64,000 nucleotides of DNA, from contig CACRXP010000002.1 of assembly GCA_902702965.1 (NCBI GenBank), positions 2,091,846 through 2,155,845 on the forward strand, written 5' to 3'. Positions within the stretch are counted from its first letter, which is position 1. Every line of letters begins with the position of its first letter. The DNA comes from Spirometra erinaceieuropaei. Its lineage: Eukaryota; Platyhelminthes; Cestoda; Diphyllobothriidea; Diphyllobothriidae. Shown here in pieces: positions 45,009 to 56,710 of this stretch. Under the pieces are notes generated by a model. It saw only the letters and a list, made by a program, of their open reading frames with translations, did no database searches and was not told the origin of the DNA. The translations under genes were made by a program, and so were the position numbers.

Positions 45009-47075
45009 TGAACTTCACGCAGCGTGACCTCCACGAAATCCGCGCCAACACCAAAAACGGATTCAAACGCCATTTCCAGTAGACAAACTTTCCTGTTTTG
45101 TAGAAGGTTGGGGCTTCAGTTTTAGGATATTCATTCGACTTATTATTCTTATTCTGTAGGGCCTAAAAATGAAGCTGGACTCAAACCAAAGAGTAAAAGT
45201 TCAAACGGGACCCCTGGAATTAGAAGGAAGTCGGAATAACCACAATCCCATGAAACAGGAGGAACAGATTGTGGTTGACAAACAGATACGCGTTTTTAAA
45301 TGGGAAGAAAAAATGTTATTTATACATTTGAAACTACAGTAAGAGTACAAATTATTGAAGAAAACCGCTCAGAAATCACATTGAACACATCTGCATGCAT
45401 GAAAATTGTTAAGAGATAAAGCTACGGAAGAGAAATAGAAAGAATGAGTCATATTACGATACTATTCTAAATTGTCGTTGGGAAGGAATTTACGAAGCCT
45501 GGACGTGAACGCCAATCATCAGTTGGGGGAGGGGACAACACTTCACACTTTACATCTAGACACTTGGAATAGCAGCTCAAAAACCTCACAAAAATATGAA
45601 AATAGAGGACGCCTGCTTTGCCCACATGAGTAATAACAATAGGTTACATGATGACTGGGGCACCTTGGAGGTTTGCATTTCGTGCATTTACTTATTTGAA
45701 TGGCTAAAAGCAGAGTATTTGGTGACCGTCTTAATTCACAGTTTTCTGCATATATTCGCTCGTGAACGCGTTCTACAACAGGCTTCTAGGAAACTGCTGA
45801 TGTTCGCGGCGTTCTCCTATGGGTGGTGTTTATTGGGAAATGGTTTTAATTCTGGCTATAAGCGGGCGTGTGACTGAAGACAATCTTCTCATCAATTATG
45901 CTGCCAGGCTTCCTCATAACTTTCAAATTGTCTTAGCAGTCGCTATCCCACGTGGTAGCGACTTTCACGACCAGACTACTAGTTAACTGAAGAAAACCTG
46001 GACATGGTCTTATCACGTATGTTCAATTTCGATTTTTTTTATTTCGACCTAGCTAACGAATTGTGCTTCACCGCTATAACAGCCTCCTGGCTTCGGCGAA
46101 CAACCACGGCAACAGATAATTCGAAGTGTTCGGAGCAAGCTTCACCCTAGCAGCCTGTTGGATACAATGAATAATTAGTGTCCTTCAATCTATCAACGTA
46201 CTATTTATTCATAAATCCATCGAGCATCTTTGTCTCCTGTAGTTACAACTGTTCAGAGAGATCATTATTTTTTTTCATCCAAAAGGACCAGGCCCCCATT
46301 CCGCATTTTAAATGGGGCCGCACAAAAAACAAAGTCGACTCCGGAACGTTCGAGATTTTTTGCTTTTTTCTGATAGAATCAAGGCCACTATTGTACACAT
46401 AGTTAGACCTCGTTGCGCTTCATCTCTTTTACTACCTTGGTCTGCTGATGGGATGCGGAAGTTTTACGGATGACCTTTGGTGCGTGCCTAAGTGCATGGT
46501 CATAAATCCAGACAGGCCGAAACCTAAAGACCGCCTGTTCGGTTGGATACTTGGTTTATCAGTGGCTTATTGCGATTTTCCTTTTTCGTCAGCACAAGTG
46601 ATCCCATTCTGATTTTTTGTCATCAGTTTATGTTACGATCTAGTAGTCTGATCGCCTGGTGCTATCGTCCATGTGAAAAAAATTGCAGTGAGTCTAAAAC
46701 GGAATCCTGCGAATGATCACTTTGAAATTTCGACCATTAAGAGGCGGGATTGCCAAGTACTCTTCATACGGCAAGCAACAGAAGTATCTTGATCCATTTA
46801 CTCAATATGCCTCGAATTCTTATTCCCAAAATCCTCTGTAACAGAGGCCTTCTCTGAATACCATCAACCGTTTTCATTGTCAAGTGCTACGGCCGTTCTT
46901 GAATAACCTTTGCGGAGGCTTCTGCCCATTTTTTTATGTAGCGAAAACTTTTGAGAGAAAACCCATCTCGATGAAAACCCTGCAGACGACGCCCAATAAG
47001 TTGCTTTCCCACAAATACTTCACTAGGTATCCTTTTATACGGTGTCCCATCATTTTAATTAGTATGCTCATTGGG
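45009..47075. other. Fibrillarin 5' flank and unassigned sequence
   Basis: The 5' UTR and promoter of fibrillarin should lie just right of 45008; no TATA-like or initiator motif can be assigned with confidence. An alternative ATG at 45060 (minus) starts a short frame closed by a stop in intron 1. The rest is AT-rich without recognisable genes. Confidence 0.45.
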
Positions 47076-47227
47076 TTAGTCAGTCAGTCAGTGCATTTGA
47101 GGGAAATAGGCTTATGCCTTTGAACTCCCTATTTGTGCATAAAAAATCGATAAACATGCAAAATGTGAAGAAATTACAGCATTAAGTGAATGCATACATT
47201 GATTCACATATGTCACTAGTCACATGG

Positions 47228-50106
47228 CTAAAAAGTCACATAGTCCGCTTGCTGCTGCAGCATACATCTGTCAAGACCACATGTAAATGTCTCCACAGAT
47301 TGAGACATAACAACCGTCTTGGGCAGGTTATTCCACGGTTCCACGACACGGTTGGAGAAGAAATATCTTCTCACATTCAGTCTACCCTGTGGCACACGTA
47401 GCTTGAAGGGATGTCCCCGGAGGTAAGTTGCAGTGGCGAGTTGGAAAAAGTCATTACGCCGAAGGGCACAATCGAAGCCGCGCACGATACGGAAAGTTTG
47501 TATCATGTCTCCGCGCAACTGCCTATAACTCAGAGGATAGACATTAAGGTTAGTTAAGCGGATCTCGTATGGCAGTGCACTTTGACCTCTTACTAATTTT
47601 GTTGCTCGTCTCTGCACCCTTTCGAGCAGATCGTAATCCTGATGCATCCACGGTCTCCAGGCCTGAATTGCATATTCATGATGGGGCCTCATATATGTGC
47701 CGAAGACTTTGGTGATGCAGTCTTCATCGAAAACTACGAATGCCCACTTGATGGCATATAGCATTGAGGTTGCGGCCTTGGCCGCCTTACAGCATTGTGT
47801 AGAAGGCTTAAGGCTGTCTGCAACCCAAACTCCGAGGTCTTTCTGAGTTTCTGCTTCTCGGAGTGGCATTCCGTTCAGATGGTATTGCCGCGTAATAGGG
47901 GTCTGATTTCCGAGTCGCAGAATGGTGCATTTGTTCAAATTGAAAGACAAGAGTCACCTGCGGGACCACTCGTCCAATCGACAAAGATTTTCTTGGAAGC
48001 TGGTCTCATCGGCAGCATTCAGGATGACTTTCTAGATTTTTATGTCGTCCGCAAACATGGCGCAATCACAGTCCAAACCATCTACACAATCATTGATGAA
48101 CAAGAGAAAGAGGGTTGGTCCGAACACCGAGCCTTGTGGGACCCCACTCTCTATGAATGTGCACCTTGATTGCTGTTGTTCGACGCAGACAGTTTGGGAA
48201 CGGCCAACAAAGAAATTTTCGATCCGTTTGAGAAGTTTACCACCGATGCCCATAATTCTCAACTTGTGTAGGAGACGCTGGTGCGGAACACTGTCAAACG
48301 CCTTCCGAAAATCAATAAAGGCAACATGCACGGTGTGTTTTGCGTCCAGTGCTCGTGTCCAACTTTGCATTGTATATAGCAAATTCGTACCACATGATCT
48401 TCCCCTACGGAAACCATATTGTGCATTGGACAAGAGGTTGTGGGTATCCAAGTAAGCCATCAACTCCTTTTTGATGGTTTTCTCCATCACTTTACAGCAG
48501 ATTGATGTCAGACTGACGGGCTTGTAGTTTGTCGCCAGAGCACGACTACCACTTTTGTAAAGGGGTGTAATGTGGGCCGTCTTCCAGTCTGTGGAAGAAT
48601 TCCAGCATCAAACGATTTCTGGCACAGGAAGGATAGTGGCTTGGCCAGCTGTTGGGCAAGCTCAAAGAGCAGCTTTGCTTGGATCTCGTCCGGACCGGGA
48701 GATTTACATTCCTTCAAGCTTTCCAGTTCTTCCAAAATCGCTTCTTCTCGAAATACAATATTTTTGATAGCGGGATCTCTCGTGTTCTCAGAATTAGATG
48801 GGGTAAAGTCTGCTTCTCTTGTGAAAACGGATCGGAAAAATTGAGAAAAGTGCTCAGCCTTATTTGTACTGTCCGATATCTCCAAGCCGTCATCACTCCT
48901 CATAACAGGAATGGGATTCCTGCTACGTGTGCTTTTCCGCAAATAGCTGTAGAGCAATTTCGGATTTTTAACGGCTTGGTGGAGCAAATTACTCTCAAAA
49001 TCCCGTCGCCTCTTGAAAATCAAGCTTTTCACCTTATTTCTTTGAACTTTATATTCTGTAAATGCTGCAATTTTGTTGTTTTCCCGAAATTTCTTCCATA
49101 ACCTTCCTTTCTTGTTGATCTCCTTTTTGAGTTCTCTTGTTAGCCACTGAGGGCGGTTGGATGTCCTAGGCTTTGATAAGGGACAGTGGTTCTTCATTAG
49201 ATGCAGTTAACGATCCCTGAATAAGTTCCAGTCCTCGTTAACGTTTCCGGAGAAGTGAACATCCCAGTCTATTTGTGATGCCTCAGCTCTCATTTGACGA
49301 AAGTCCCCTTTCCATATATTTGGCCTCGTAGTGTCTTTTGTACAGGGTTCAGAATACAGCAAGTACTCCCATAAAAGCACTGCATGATCACTTCGACCGA
49401 GCGGGGGTAGGTAGTACACCTCGTCTATACTGTCAGGATCTTTGGTAAAACTGGCCTGTTGCACTCCACGAGCTCTAGTTGGAAACAGGACATGTTGCGT
49501 GAGTAGAGCTTCTAGGGTTGTCTTTAGTAGATGGTAATCGAAGGTATTCATCGAGCACTTCGCATGCATATCGCTCCACTGAATGCATGGTGCATTAAAA
49601 CCCCCCATGATAACAACGTCTGGTCGGCTGGCGATCTCTTTTATGCTTTTCAGTAGACAAGTATCTGGGTCGGGATCCGCCTGCGGGGGTCGATAGCTAC
49701 TTACGACTTCGAGGGACTGAGATCCCCGCGCCTTTCTAGTCAGCCAAATTGCCTCTGTGTCGTTAGAAATCTTGTCGGTCCTCTCACACACTGCTAAGTT
49801 GCTCTTGACATACATGGCAACTCCTCCACCCCGGCGGACTCTCCTGTCTCTCCTAAACAAATGGTATCCTGTTAATGCTACCTCGCAATCACCAACGTCC
49901 TCTGAGAGCCACGTTTCTGTTATTGCTATAACATCGGGAAGAGTATTGGCTACCTGTATTCTCAGTTCGTCAAGCTTGGAAAACAGACTCTGAGCATTGG
50001 TGTAAAAGAATTTCAGTTTGCAACATTCGACAGTGCTTCGTTCGGTTTGTCTCGGGTTTGCCAATATTATGTTGCTGCCGCCATCATGATGACTGGCTGG
50101 TTCCAA
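47228..50106 (-). pseudogene. CR1-like ORF2 (endonuclease-reverse transcriptase), few lesions
   Basis: The APE endonuclease covers 50106-49207: NAQSLFSKLDEL, AITETWLSEDVGDCEV with the catalytic Glu, RRGGGVAMYVK, VIMGGFNAP (GDFN mutated to GGFN), GRSDHAVLL. After an in-frame stop the linker runs 49197-48508, then a frameshift near 48575. The RT covers 48490-48032: AQYGFRRGRSCGTNLL, VAFIDFRKAFDSVPHQRLLH, SGVPQGSVFGPTLF, MFADDIKI, then a stop. The thumb and C-terminal region cover 47950-47228 (QKDLGVWVADSLKPS, QAWRPW, ERVQRRATKLVRG). Frames upstream and downstream are otherwise uninterrupted. Confidence 0.9.
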
Positions 50107-50209
50107 AACAACATCGCGTTCCTCTGTATCACTCGTCCCCTGAAAATGGCCAAGTTGCTCTCTCCCACTGCAAGTCTCCTCTTCAGCTCCGTTACCAATT
50201 CGCGGCGTT

Positions 50210-50894
50210 TCAGACGTTCCGCTGGAGAATAGTCCGGCTGAAAAAAACTTCCTTGTGAGAGTTTCGGAGGCTGCTTTTCCTGGACAGAAGTAAGCTAGCC
50301 TCCTCTTTACTGTTCAAAACAATTTTCAGAGGTCGTGGCCGCACGGTTTCCGATTGTCCGCTCACCTTCTTTCCGATCCTGAAGGCTGCGCGAATGGTTA
50401 TATTTTCATTCCAATTAAGCATATTAAGGTCAGCGGAGATCCTCTCCTTCGGGGGTAGGAGCATTCGACTCCGATAGGCCCTGGACGACTATGCAGTGCT
50501 GATGATCAGGGGGTTTATTTGTTCTGTTTCCGGCGGCCTTGTCAGCTGAAGGTCTCAGAAGATCCACCGGAGTCGTCTGGGGTTCTATACTCCCGTTGTG
50601 GCGCTTACCCTTTCTATCTTGCCATGAGCTTGTTTCCTCACTTCCAACTGAGGGTCGTATTGAACATGCGGAATGGCTGAGAGAAGTTGATGGTTCGCTT
50701 GGGTTGTCTTCCATAGAAACAAGAGACTCCGTTGCTATTTTCCCATCGTCCTGGGTATCGGCGCCCTTGCACGGAGGTTTCCCATAAGCTTTGTTCTTTG
50801 GCTGTTTTAGAGTTTTGCTCTTTCCATTTTTCTTGCTAACTTTAGCGCTATTCACCGCGTTTTGCCCGAAATAAAATTCTCCTAGTTTAGCCAA
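50210..50894 (-). pseudogene. CR1-like ORF1
   Basis: A lysine/serine-rich N-terminal part (50894-50430) is followed after a frameshift near 50440 by a conserved block with RAAFRIGKK, VRPRPLKIVL and LLLSRKSSLR, then KEVFFSR. The same block occurs at 53335-53470 in the plus-strand CR1. The likely role is nucleic-acid binding, as for other CR1 ORF1 proteins. Confidence 0.7.
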
Positions 50895-50903
50895 GATCCT
50901 TCC

Positions 50904-51175
50904 TTATAGATTGGGAAGATACATAAAATCCAGGCGTTGGCCTTCCTCTAAAAGATTCCTGAACATGACTGGAAGGGGGTTGCATAATTCATTGGCAAGT
51001 TCACGAGCTGCAAACGGAGCAGCAGATTCAGACCAGACAATGCGACAAGCCTCAGTCATGGCAGTTTTGTCCCAAATACTGATGACAAATAGTGCAGTCC
51101 CTGCACTCAGCAAATCAAACAGGTTTGGTCGATGTGTAGATGTGAGAAAAATATTTCGGCCTCGAATGATGACCG
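50904..51175 (-). other. Open segment in frame upstream of CR1 ORF1
   Basis: The segment is open from about 51175 to a TAA at 50906-50904 and is in the same frame as ORF1, separated only by that stop. It encodes IFLTSTHRPNLFDLLSAGTA and AARELANELCNPLP. It may be the ORF1 N-terminus, 5' UTR, or a piece of host sequence at the insertion site; I cannot tell. Confidence 0.3.
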
Positions 51176-52387
51176 GTTAAAAGAAGTTGGGCGGAATGAG
51201 ACACTTGACCCTGTCATCGAACCCCATCGCTCTGTTTTACAACGTAAGTACGGTGGGTGGGTCCTGGTTTTTCCACTGTAACGATGCATTACTTTGCGGT
51301 ATTAAAGGACGTTTTTCGATATTTTCGGTTTTGGATTATTACAAATGTCTCATTGATGCTCATATCCCTGCAAGTGAGCTTCAACTCTACAGCATTCCTT
51401 AGACTGACTTCTTTTCAAGAAAATGTATGTGGTTTAGAGCTCATCCGCATCTGATGAATACATTTACTGTTCTTCTGAGAAGACTGTTAATTTGAAAAGT
51501 TTTCTTCCGTCATGAGCTTAAACACCTCCAGTCATCGCATCGTCTGCCATGTAATTCCGTTTTCCGTAGTATCTATAAGACTTACATTCTCTTAGGCGGA
51601 AATTATCCTCGCCAAACATATTCTAACAGACGTGTCCGGTTACACGATACACCATACATGACAGCACAGATACTAGCTAAAAGTCCAGCTGTCGGCTTGA
51701 GTCTAGAGAATGTAATCCAGACTGATATGCTCCCAACAAGTGATTAATTTATGGGGTAATTAAGAAGCTGCAGACCTATATGGTTTGGAAAAACGACACT
51801 CCAGGCGCATTGAAATACGGTTATTAAACCCTACTGGTTTTGCAACTTTCCCCTCCCTGCACGCATTCCGAAAGCAAGAGTGCGACAGATAAGCTTGTCA
51901 AGTAATCTCATGTCAGCTTATAATCATCAGCAGCTATGGTCATTTCGTAAATAACTAAAGTAATGACCAATCCTCCTTTACATCATCGGTGCCTTTTGAG
52001 GAATTTATGTCCCCGACTCATATTCCAGGCTGTGGAATAGTTGTGAGCGAACACTATATCAGGTTTGTTTTCGCTAACTGCAATTTAGAGCCCACACAAT
52101 TTTTAGAATTGGCTTTGAACATTTTCCGAGGCATTCTTTATTTCTTGTCTTGTCGTGGATGCCTATTCTTTACTGTTACGTATTTCCCTCTGATAAACGA
52201 GTACTTAAGCCGTACTTTCTGACCGAGTTTCGTTTTTAACAATTTTCCAATCCGTCATTTTTAAATTCTATTCTAAATTTCTTCATATTCAGCCTTACTT
52301 TCGAGTTCGCATTCCTGCCAAATGAATTCTATAAGTACATTTTGATCTAACTGAAGCACTGTCGGTGCCTTATTTTCAAGAATTATT
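51176..52387. other. Unassigned sequence
   Basis: AT-rich; no gene, RNA or repeat recognised. Confidence 0.45.
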
Positions 52388-53172
52388 CTGTGCACCTTAG
52401 GGATTTATTTTGGCCCGATTGTGGAAGACGAGTTCCCTAAAGCCATCAGCCCACTGCTCGAGAGTGGCAAAAACAGCAATGTCCGTACTGTACGCCATAA
52501 AGCGTGCGTTTATGGACTTCGACGAAGATGCTTTCTCAAAGACATTCGGAACATTCCTCCGATCGCATTTGGAGTACGGCATACAAGGCTGGAGGCCATG
52601 GGCGGTTGAGGATCAAAACTGCCTCAAAAGAGTCCAGAGGACAGCCACTAAGATGATTAGGGGTCAAAACTCCTTTCCTTATGCAACCCCCTAGTAAATC
52701 TAAACCTCTTTCCTTTGAGTTACAGGCAACATCGCGGGGATCTCTTGCAAGCCTTCCGCATTGTTAATGGATTGGATTGCAGTCTGGCCTTCGAGGATTT
52801 TTTTGAATTTACTACCACGACCAACCTCTGAGGACACCCGCTAAAATGCGCACTCAGCAGGCAAGGCTGGATGTGCGGAAGTTCTCCTTCTCTGTTCAAA
52901 TGGTCAAACCATGGAATGCCCTGCACGCAGATGTTGTGATGTCACCATCTATACAGAGTTTTAAAAAGAGTCTGGACATATGTATGCTCCGAAATGACCA
53001 AGAGCGGGGAGATGTTGAGCTCACCCCCTGTAACTCGTTCTATTTTTGTCCTACCATTATGGGCGTGCTTAAACTATTTCAGCCCAGAACATTCATCTGT
53101 ATACAGCGCATTTTTACGTTGCAAATAGAGTACTCAAAGGCTTACACCTATTTCCCTCAATAAACTGAACTG
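52388..53172 (+). pseudogene. CR1-like element, strongly 5'-truncated
   Basis: Only the region after the RT is left: SLKPSAHCSRVAKTAMSVLY, LEYGIQGWRPW, KRVQRTATKMIRGQNS, then with frameshifts KFSFSVQMVKPWNALHADVV. The 3' end ACCTATTTCCCTCAATAAAC is followed by ACTGAACTGAA repeats to 53172. Truncation at 52388 fits incomplete reverse transcription. Confidence 0.85.
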
Positions 53173-53174
53173 AA

Positions 53175-53296
53175 CTGAAAGACTGGGCGACCCCAGTGGG
53201 ATTCGAGTCCGTGACAACAAGGTGGCTTGGTTGCAGTCAGTGCTCCATCCACCTGACTTATGAGGCCTCTTGGGGGCCGTGATTTTAATAATGCTT
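53175..53296 (-). repeat. tRNA-like sequence between two CR1 elements
   Basis: On the minus strand a box-A-like TAAGTCAGGTGGATGGAGCA, a GACTGCAACC loop region (GCA would be a Cys anticodon) and a box-B-like GGACTCGAATCCCA occur in tRNA order and spacing. The stems are imperfect. It may be a tRNA-derived SINE or a processed tRNA remnant. Confidence 0.4.
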
Positions 53297-53339
53297 GGGG
53301 CAAGTGACCCACCCAGCTTAATAAAACATATGGAATCAA

Positions 53340-56300
53340 ATTCCCGACCTCGACCCCTAAAAGTCATTTTGGAGACTGAAGCACAGGCCCAGCTCCTGTT
53401 ACAGAGAAAATCATCTCTACGGGGTCAGCATCCTGAAGTTTTTTTCAGCCGGATTACGAGCCAAAAGAGCGAATGAAAATGAGAGAGCTGACGACGGAGC
53501 TGGAAAAGCGGAGAAACAGCGGCGAAACACGCCTACAAATCAAGAATGGACAAATAATTCAGGTCAAAGGGACATTTCTCTGGCCGAAGGCCGTCATTCT
53601 GACAGCCTAACCGATGCAAAGGTGCCAACTCCTGAGGCTGCTCGAACCAGTGGCCGCTGTCTAGACATCTATTACACTAACTGTCAGAGTCTTCTCAACA
53701 TGCTAGATGAACTCAGATTACTTGTCTCTGAACAGAAGCCACACATAATTGTCCTAACAAAGACATGGTTGACTGAGGAAATTAGTAGTAGCGAAGTCAG
53801 AATTGAAGGCTACCAACTGTTCCGTTGTGACAGATTTTACCGTAGAGGAGGAGGCACAGCTATTTATGTGTCAAATGAAATTGCGTGCTGTCAACGAGAA
53901 ATTTCCGATGGTGCGCCCCGAAATTTTGAAATAATTCCATGCAAGATATGTGTCAAACAATTACCGACACTGAACCTGTGTGTTGTCTATCGGCCTCCCG
54001 GTTCGAATGAATTCGCCGATATGGAGTTACTTAGTTCACTGGAGTTGATATGTAAACAGGATAACTTACTACTTCTGGGTGACTTCAACGCTCCAGGAAT
54101 AGACTGGAACATTCCCCTAACAAACGCCCCGTCCACGTCATTTGACCACAAGCTTCTACAACTCTCCCTGAATGAATACCTCATTCAGCACATAAAATTC
54201 GGAACAAGAATGAGAGAAGGACAACTATCTAACTGTTTAGATCTCGTTTTCAGTAAAGAAAAAGGACTCATAAAGGACGTTAATCCACAACCTCCACTCG
54301 GTTTAAGCGATCATATTGCTTTTACCTGCGTGTGCTCTCTCCTATCCAACCAACAACCAAAAATCCAGACGCGCAGAAATATTTGGAAGGGCGACTTTAA
54401 CGCAATGAGACGCACTCTTTTGGAGGAAACCTGGTTGTTCAACACAGAAGATTCAGACGAATTTTGGCAGTACTTTCGCGGGATTAGAGAGCGTCTGATT
54501 GATTCCCACTGTCCAAGAAAAATGACAAGACCATGTATGCGACCGCCGTGGGTCAATCCAACGACAAAAAAGATCATGAAGAAGAAACGGAGACACTGGA
54601 AAAAGTATTTGCAACTTCGAGATCCAAGGTCACTCGCGGAATATAAGGATCAGCGCAATAAATGCCGTAAAGAAATACAAATTGCTAGAATTTCTTTCGA
54701 GCGTCGACTGATGGCAGAATCCATTACATGTCCCAAGAAGTTTTACGGGTACATCCGCAGTAGGAGGAAACATAGGGACGAAATTGCGTGTCTAAAGGAT
54801 AGCCTCGGAAACTTATTAGTTGAAGGGTCACAGAAAGTGCGATTACTGTCTCAGTTTTTTCAATCGGTTTTTACGGAGGAGTCCTTAGAAGACAATCAGC
54901 AGTTTGAAATGGACCGAGACAGCCGGGAGCTTCAAATGCGCTAAGATATTGCCGTCATTGAAGCCGTTGCCTTTTCCGTCGAAGAAGTCAGACGCGTCCT
55001 CAGTCAAATAAAACCTGATAAGTCTCCTGGACCCGACGGAATTCCCGGACTAATACTTAAGGAGCTCTCAACGGAGCTGCCAAAGCCTCTTTCGACTCTC
55101 TTTGAGCTGTCAATGAGAACAGGAAGGCTGCCCTCACAGTGGAAGACAGCTAACCTCGTTCCATTGCATAAGGGAGGTAGCAGGATGACAGCAAGCAGCT
55201 TTAGGCCTATTAGCTTAACTTGTCTCCCTTGCAAAACGATGGAAGCTAAAGTAAAGTGCGCTATACAACAATTTTATGAAGAAAATAACATCTTGCAGGG
55301 TTTTCAACATGGCTTCCGGAGAGGACGCTCCTGCCTCTCAAATATGCTTGCTTGTCTGGAGATCTGGACCAGGGCTCTAGAAGAGGGTTTTGAGGTCGAT
55401 GTCGTATACATCGATTTCCGCAAAGCTTTTGACACGGTCCCGCACCAACGTCTTCTTCACAAATTGAGTGCCATCGGCATCCGGGGAGATCTTCTGAACT
55501 GGATTAGGGCGTTTCTGGTTGGTCGGAAACAACGCGTCTGTGTCGGGGATGATATGCCAGAATGGGTGAATGTGACCAGTGGTGTGCCTCAAGGCTCAGT
55601 TCTGGAACCATTGCTCTTCATCCTTTACGTTAACGACAGCCTTCAGGAACTCGACTGCGGCAAAATAATGTTTGCAGACGACGTTAAGCTCTGGCAAGTC
55701 ATTAAGGGTCCGAATGATCAGAGATCCCTTCAAGCTAATCTGCACCGATTGCAAGAGTGGTCGAAGAAATGGTTTCTAGATTTCAATGTGGATAAGTGTG
55801 CCATCCTTCATCTGCGTCCAACAAGCTCTCATTCAAATGAGAGTCTGAGGACATATCACCTGAAAGATATAAGGCTCCCCGCAGAATCGTCACAGAAGGA
55901 TCTCGGGGTTTGGATACAGAACAACCTGAAACCAACACTGCAGTGCCACAAGGCTGCAAAAAACGCCATGGGAGTGCTGCATGCAATAAAAAGGGATTTC
56001 GTTAACTTTGACCAAGACCTTTTTAGGAGAGTTTACGGCGCATTTGTTCGGCCCCACTTAGAATATGGCATACAAGCATGGCGGCCTTGGCTAGTATAGG
56101 ACCAAACATGCCTCGAACGAGTACAACGGCGTGCAGCAAAGCTGGTAAACGGTCTAAAAAGCCAATCCTACACAGAAAGACTGAATTGCCTTAATTTATT
56201 CCCTCTGTGTTACAGGCAACAAAGAGGTGATCTTATCCTCGTCTACAAGATAATACATGGCCTTGAGTATGGACTTAAATTTGAGGATATGTTTCAGTGG

Positions 56301-56710
56301 CACCTTTCACCCAATCTTCGTGGTCACTCGATGAAGTTACGGGCAACAATGTCCAGGCTGAATCTTCGCTCTGAATTTTTCACGCAGAGGGTAGTGGAGA
56401 AATGGAACGATCTCTCTCAGTCAGTCGTGGAGGCGACGTCTCTGCAACTCTTCAAGAAACGCTTGGATGATTATTTGTGTCCCCTGTTTTCCCTCGACAG
56501 TCTGAATCTGAATTAATACCCCTGGTTCAGACGAATATTTTCCCTGAGACAATGCTACTCAAATGAACCAAGTACTGTTTTAATAGTGAACATTTTTTTT
56601 TCGTGTACAGTTATTTCTAACGAGCTGACATGTAATCAATTGGGTTTTCAAAGGCTTTGCCTATTATCTTTACCAAATAAACTGAATAAACTGAAAAAAT
56701 AAACTGAATC
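53340..56710 (+). mobile_element. CR1-like non-LTR retrotransposon, plus strand
   Basis: The element contains an ORF1 end fragment (53335-53475, RPRPLKVILETEAQAQLLLQ), ORF2 (53622-56516), a short 3' UTR and the tail AATAAACTGAATAAACTGAA at about 56680-56710. It inserted directly next to the tail of the truncated CR1 copy, or the two share the tRNA-like spacer. Confidence 0.9.
53622..56516 (+). pseudogene. CR1-like ORF2, one frame with two nonsense codons
   Basis: A single frame of about 965 codons is interrupted only by TAA at 54942-54944 and TAG at 56097-56099; there are no frameshifts. Endonuclease: NCQSLLNMLDELRL, then VLTKTWLTEEI where the catalytic Glu of TETW is Lys, RRGGGTAIYVS, LLLGDFNAPGIDW, GLSDHIAF. 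RT: KTANLVPLHKGG, GFRRGRSCLSNML, VYIDFRKAFDTVPHQRLLH, SGVPQGSVLEPLLF (Glu for Gly) and MFADDVKLW with the catalytic DD intact. The C-terminus has KDLGVWIQNNLKPT, LEYGIQAWRPW and RVVEKWNDL. Confidence 0.92.

Larger units (their letters stand above)
47076..50900 (-). mobile_element. CR1-like non-LTR retrotransposon, minus strand, nearly full length
   Basis: On the minus strand the order is ORF1 (from about 50894), ORF2 (50106 to 47228) and a 3' end with GCCTATTTCCCTCAAATGCA followed by a CACTGACTGACTGACTAA tail at 47076-47094. The same 3' end and tail occur in the plus copy ending at 53172. Only a few lesions are present, so this is a relatively young insertion. Confidence 0.9.

Noticed and set aside
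50904..51175. Protein-phosphatase-2C-like C-terminus
   Set aside because: The pattern WD...AC.IV...AARELANE only loosely recalls PP2C, the metal-binding DNIT-type motif is missing, and it is in frame with CR1 ORF1.
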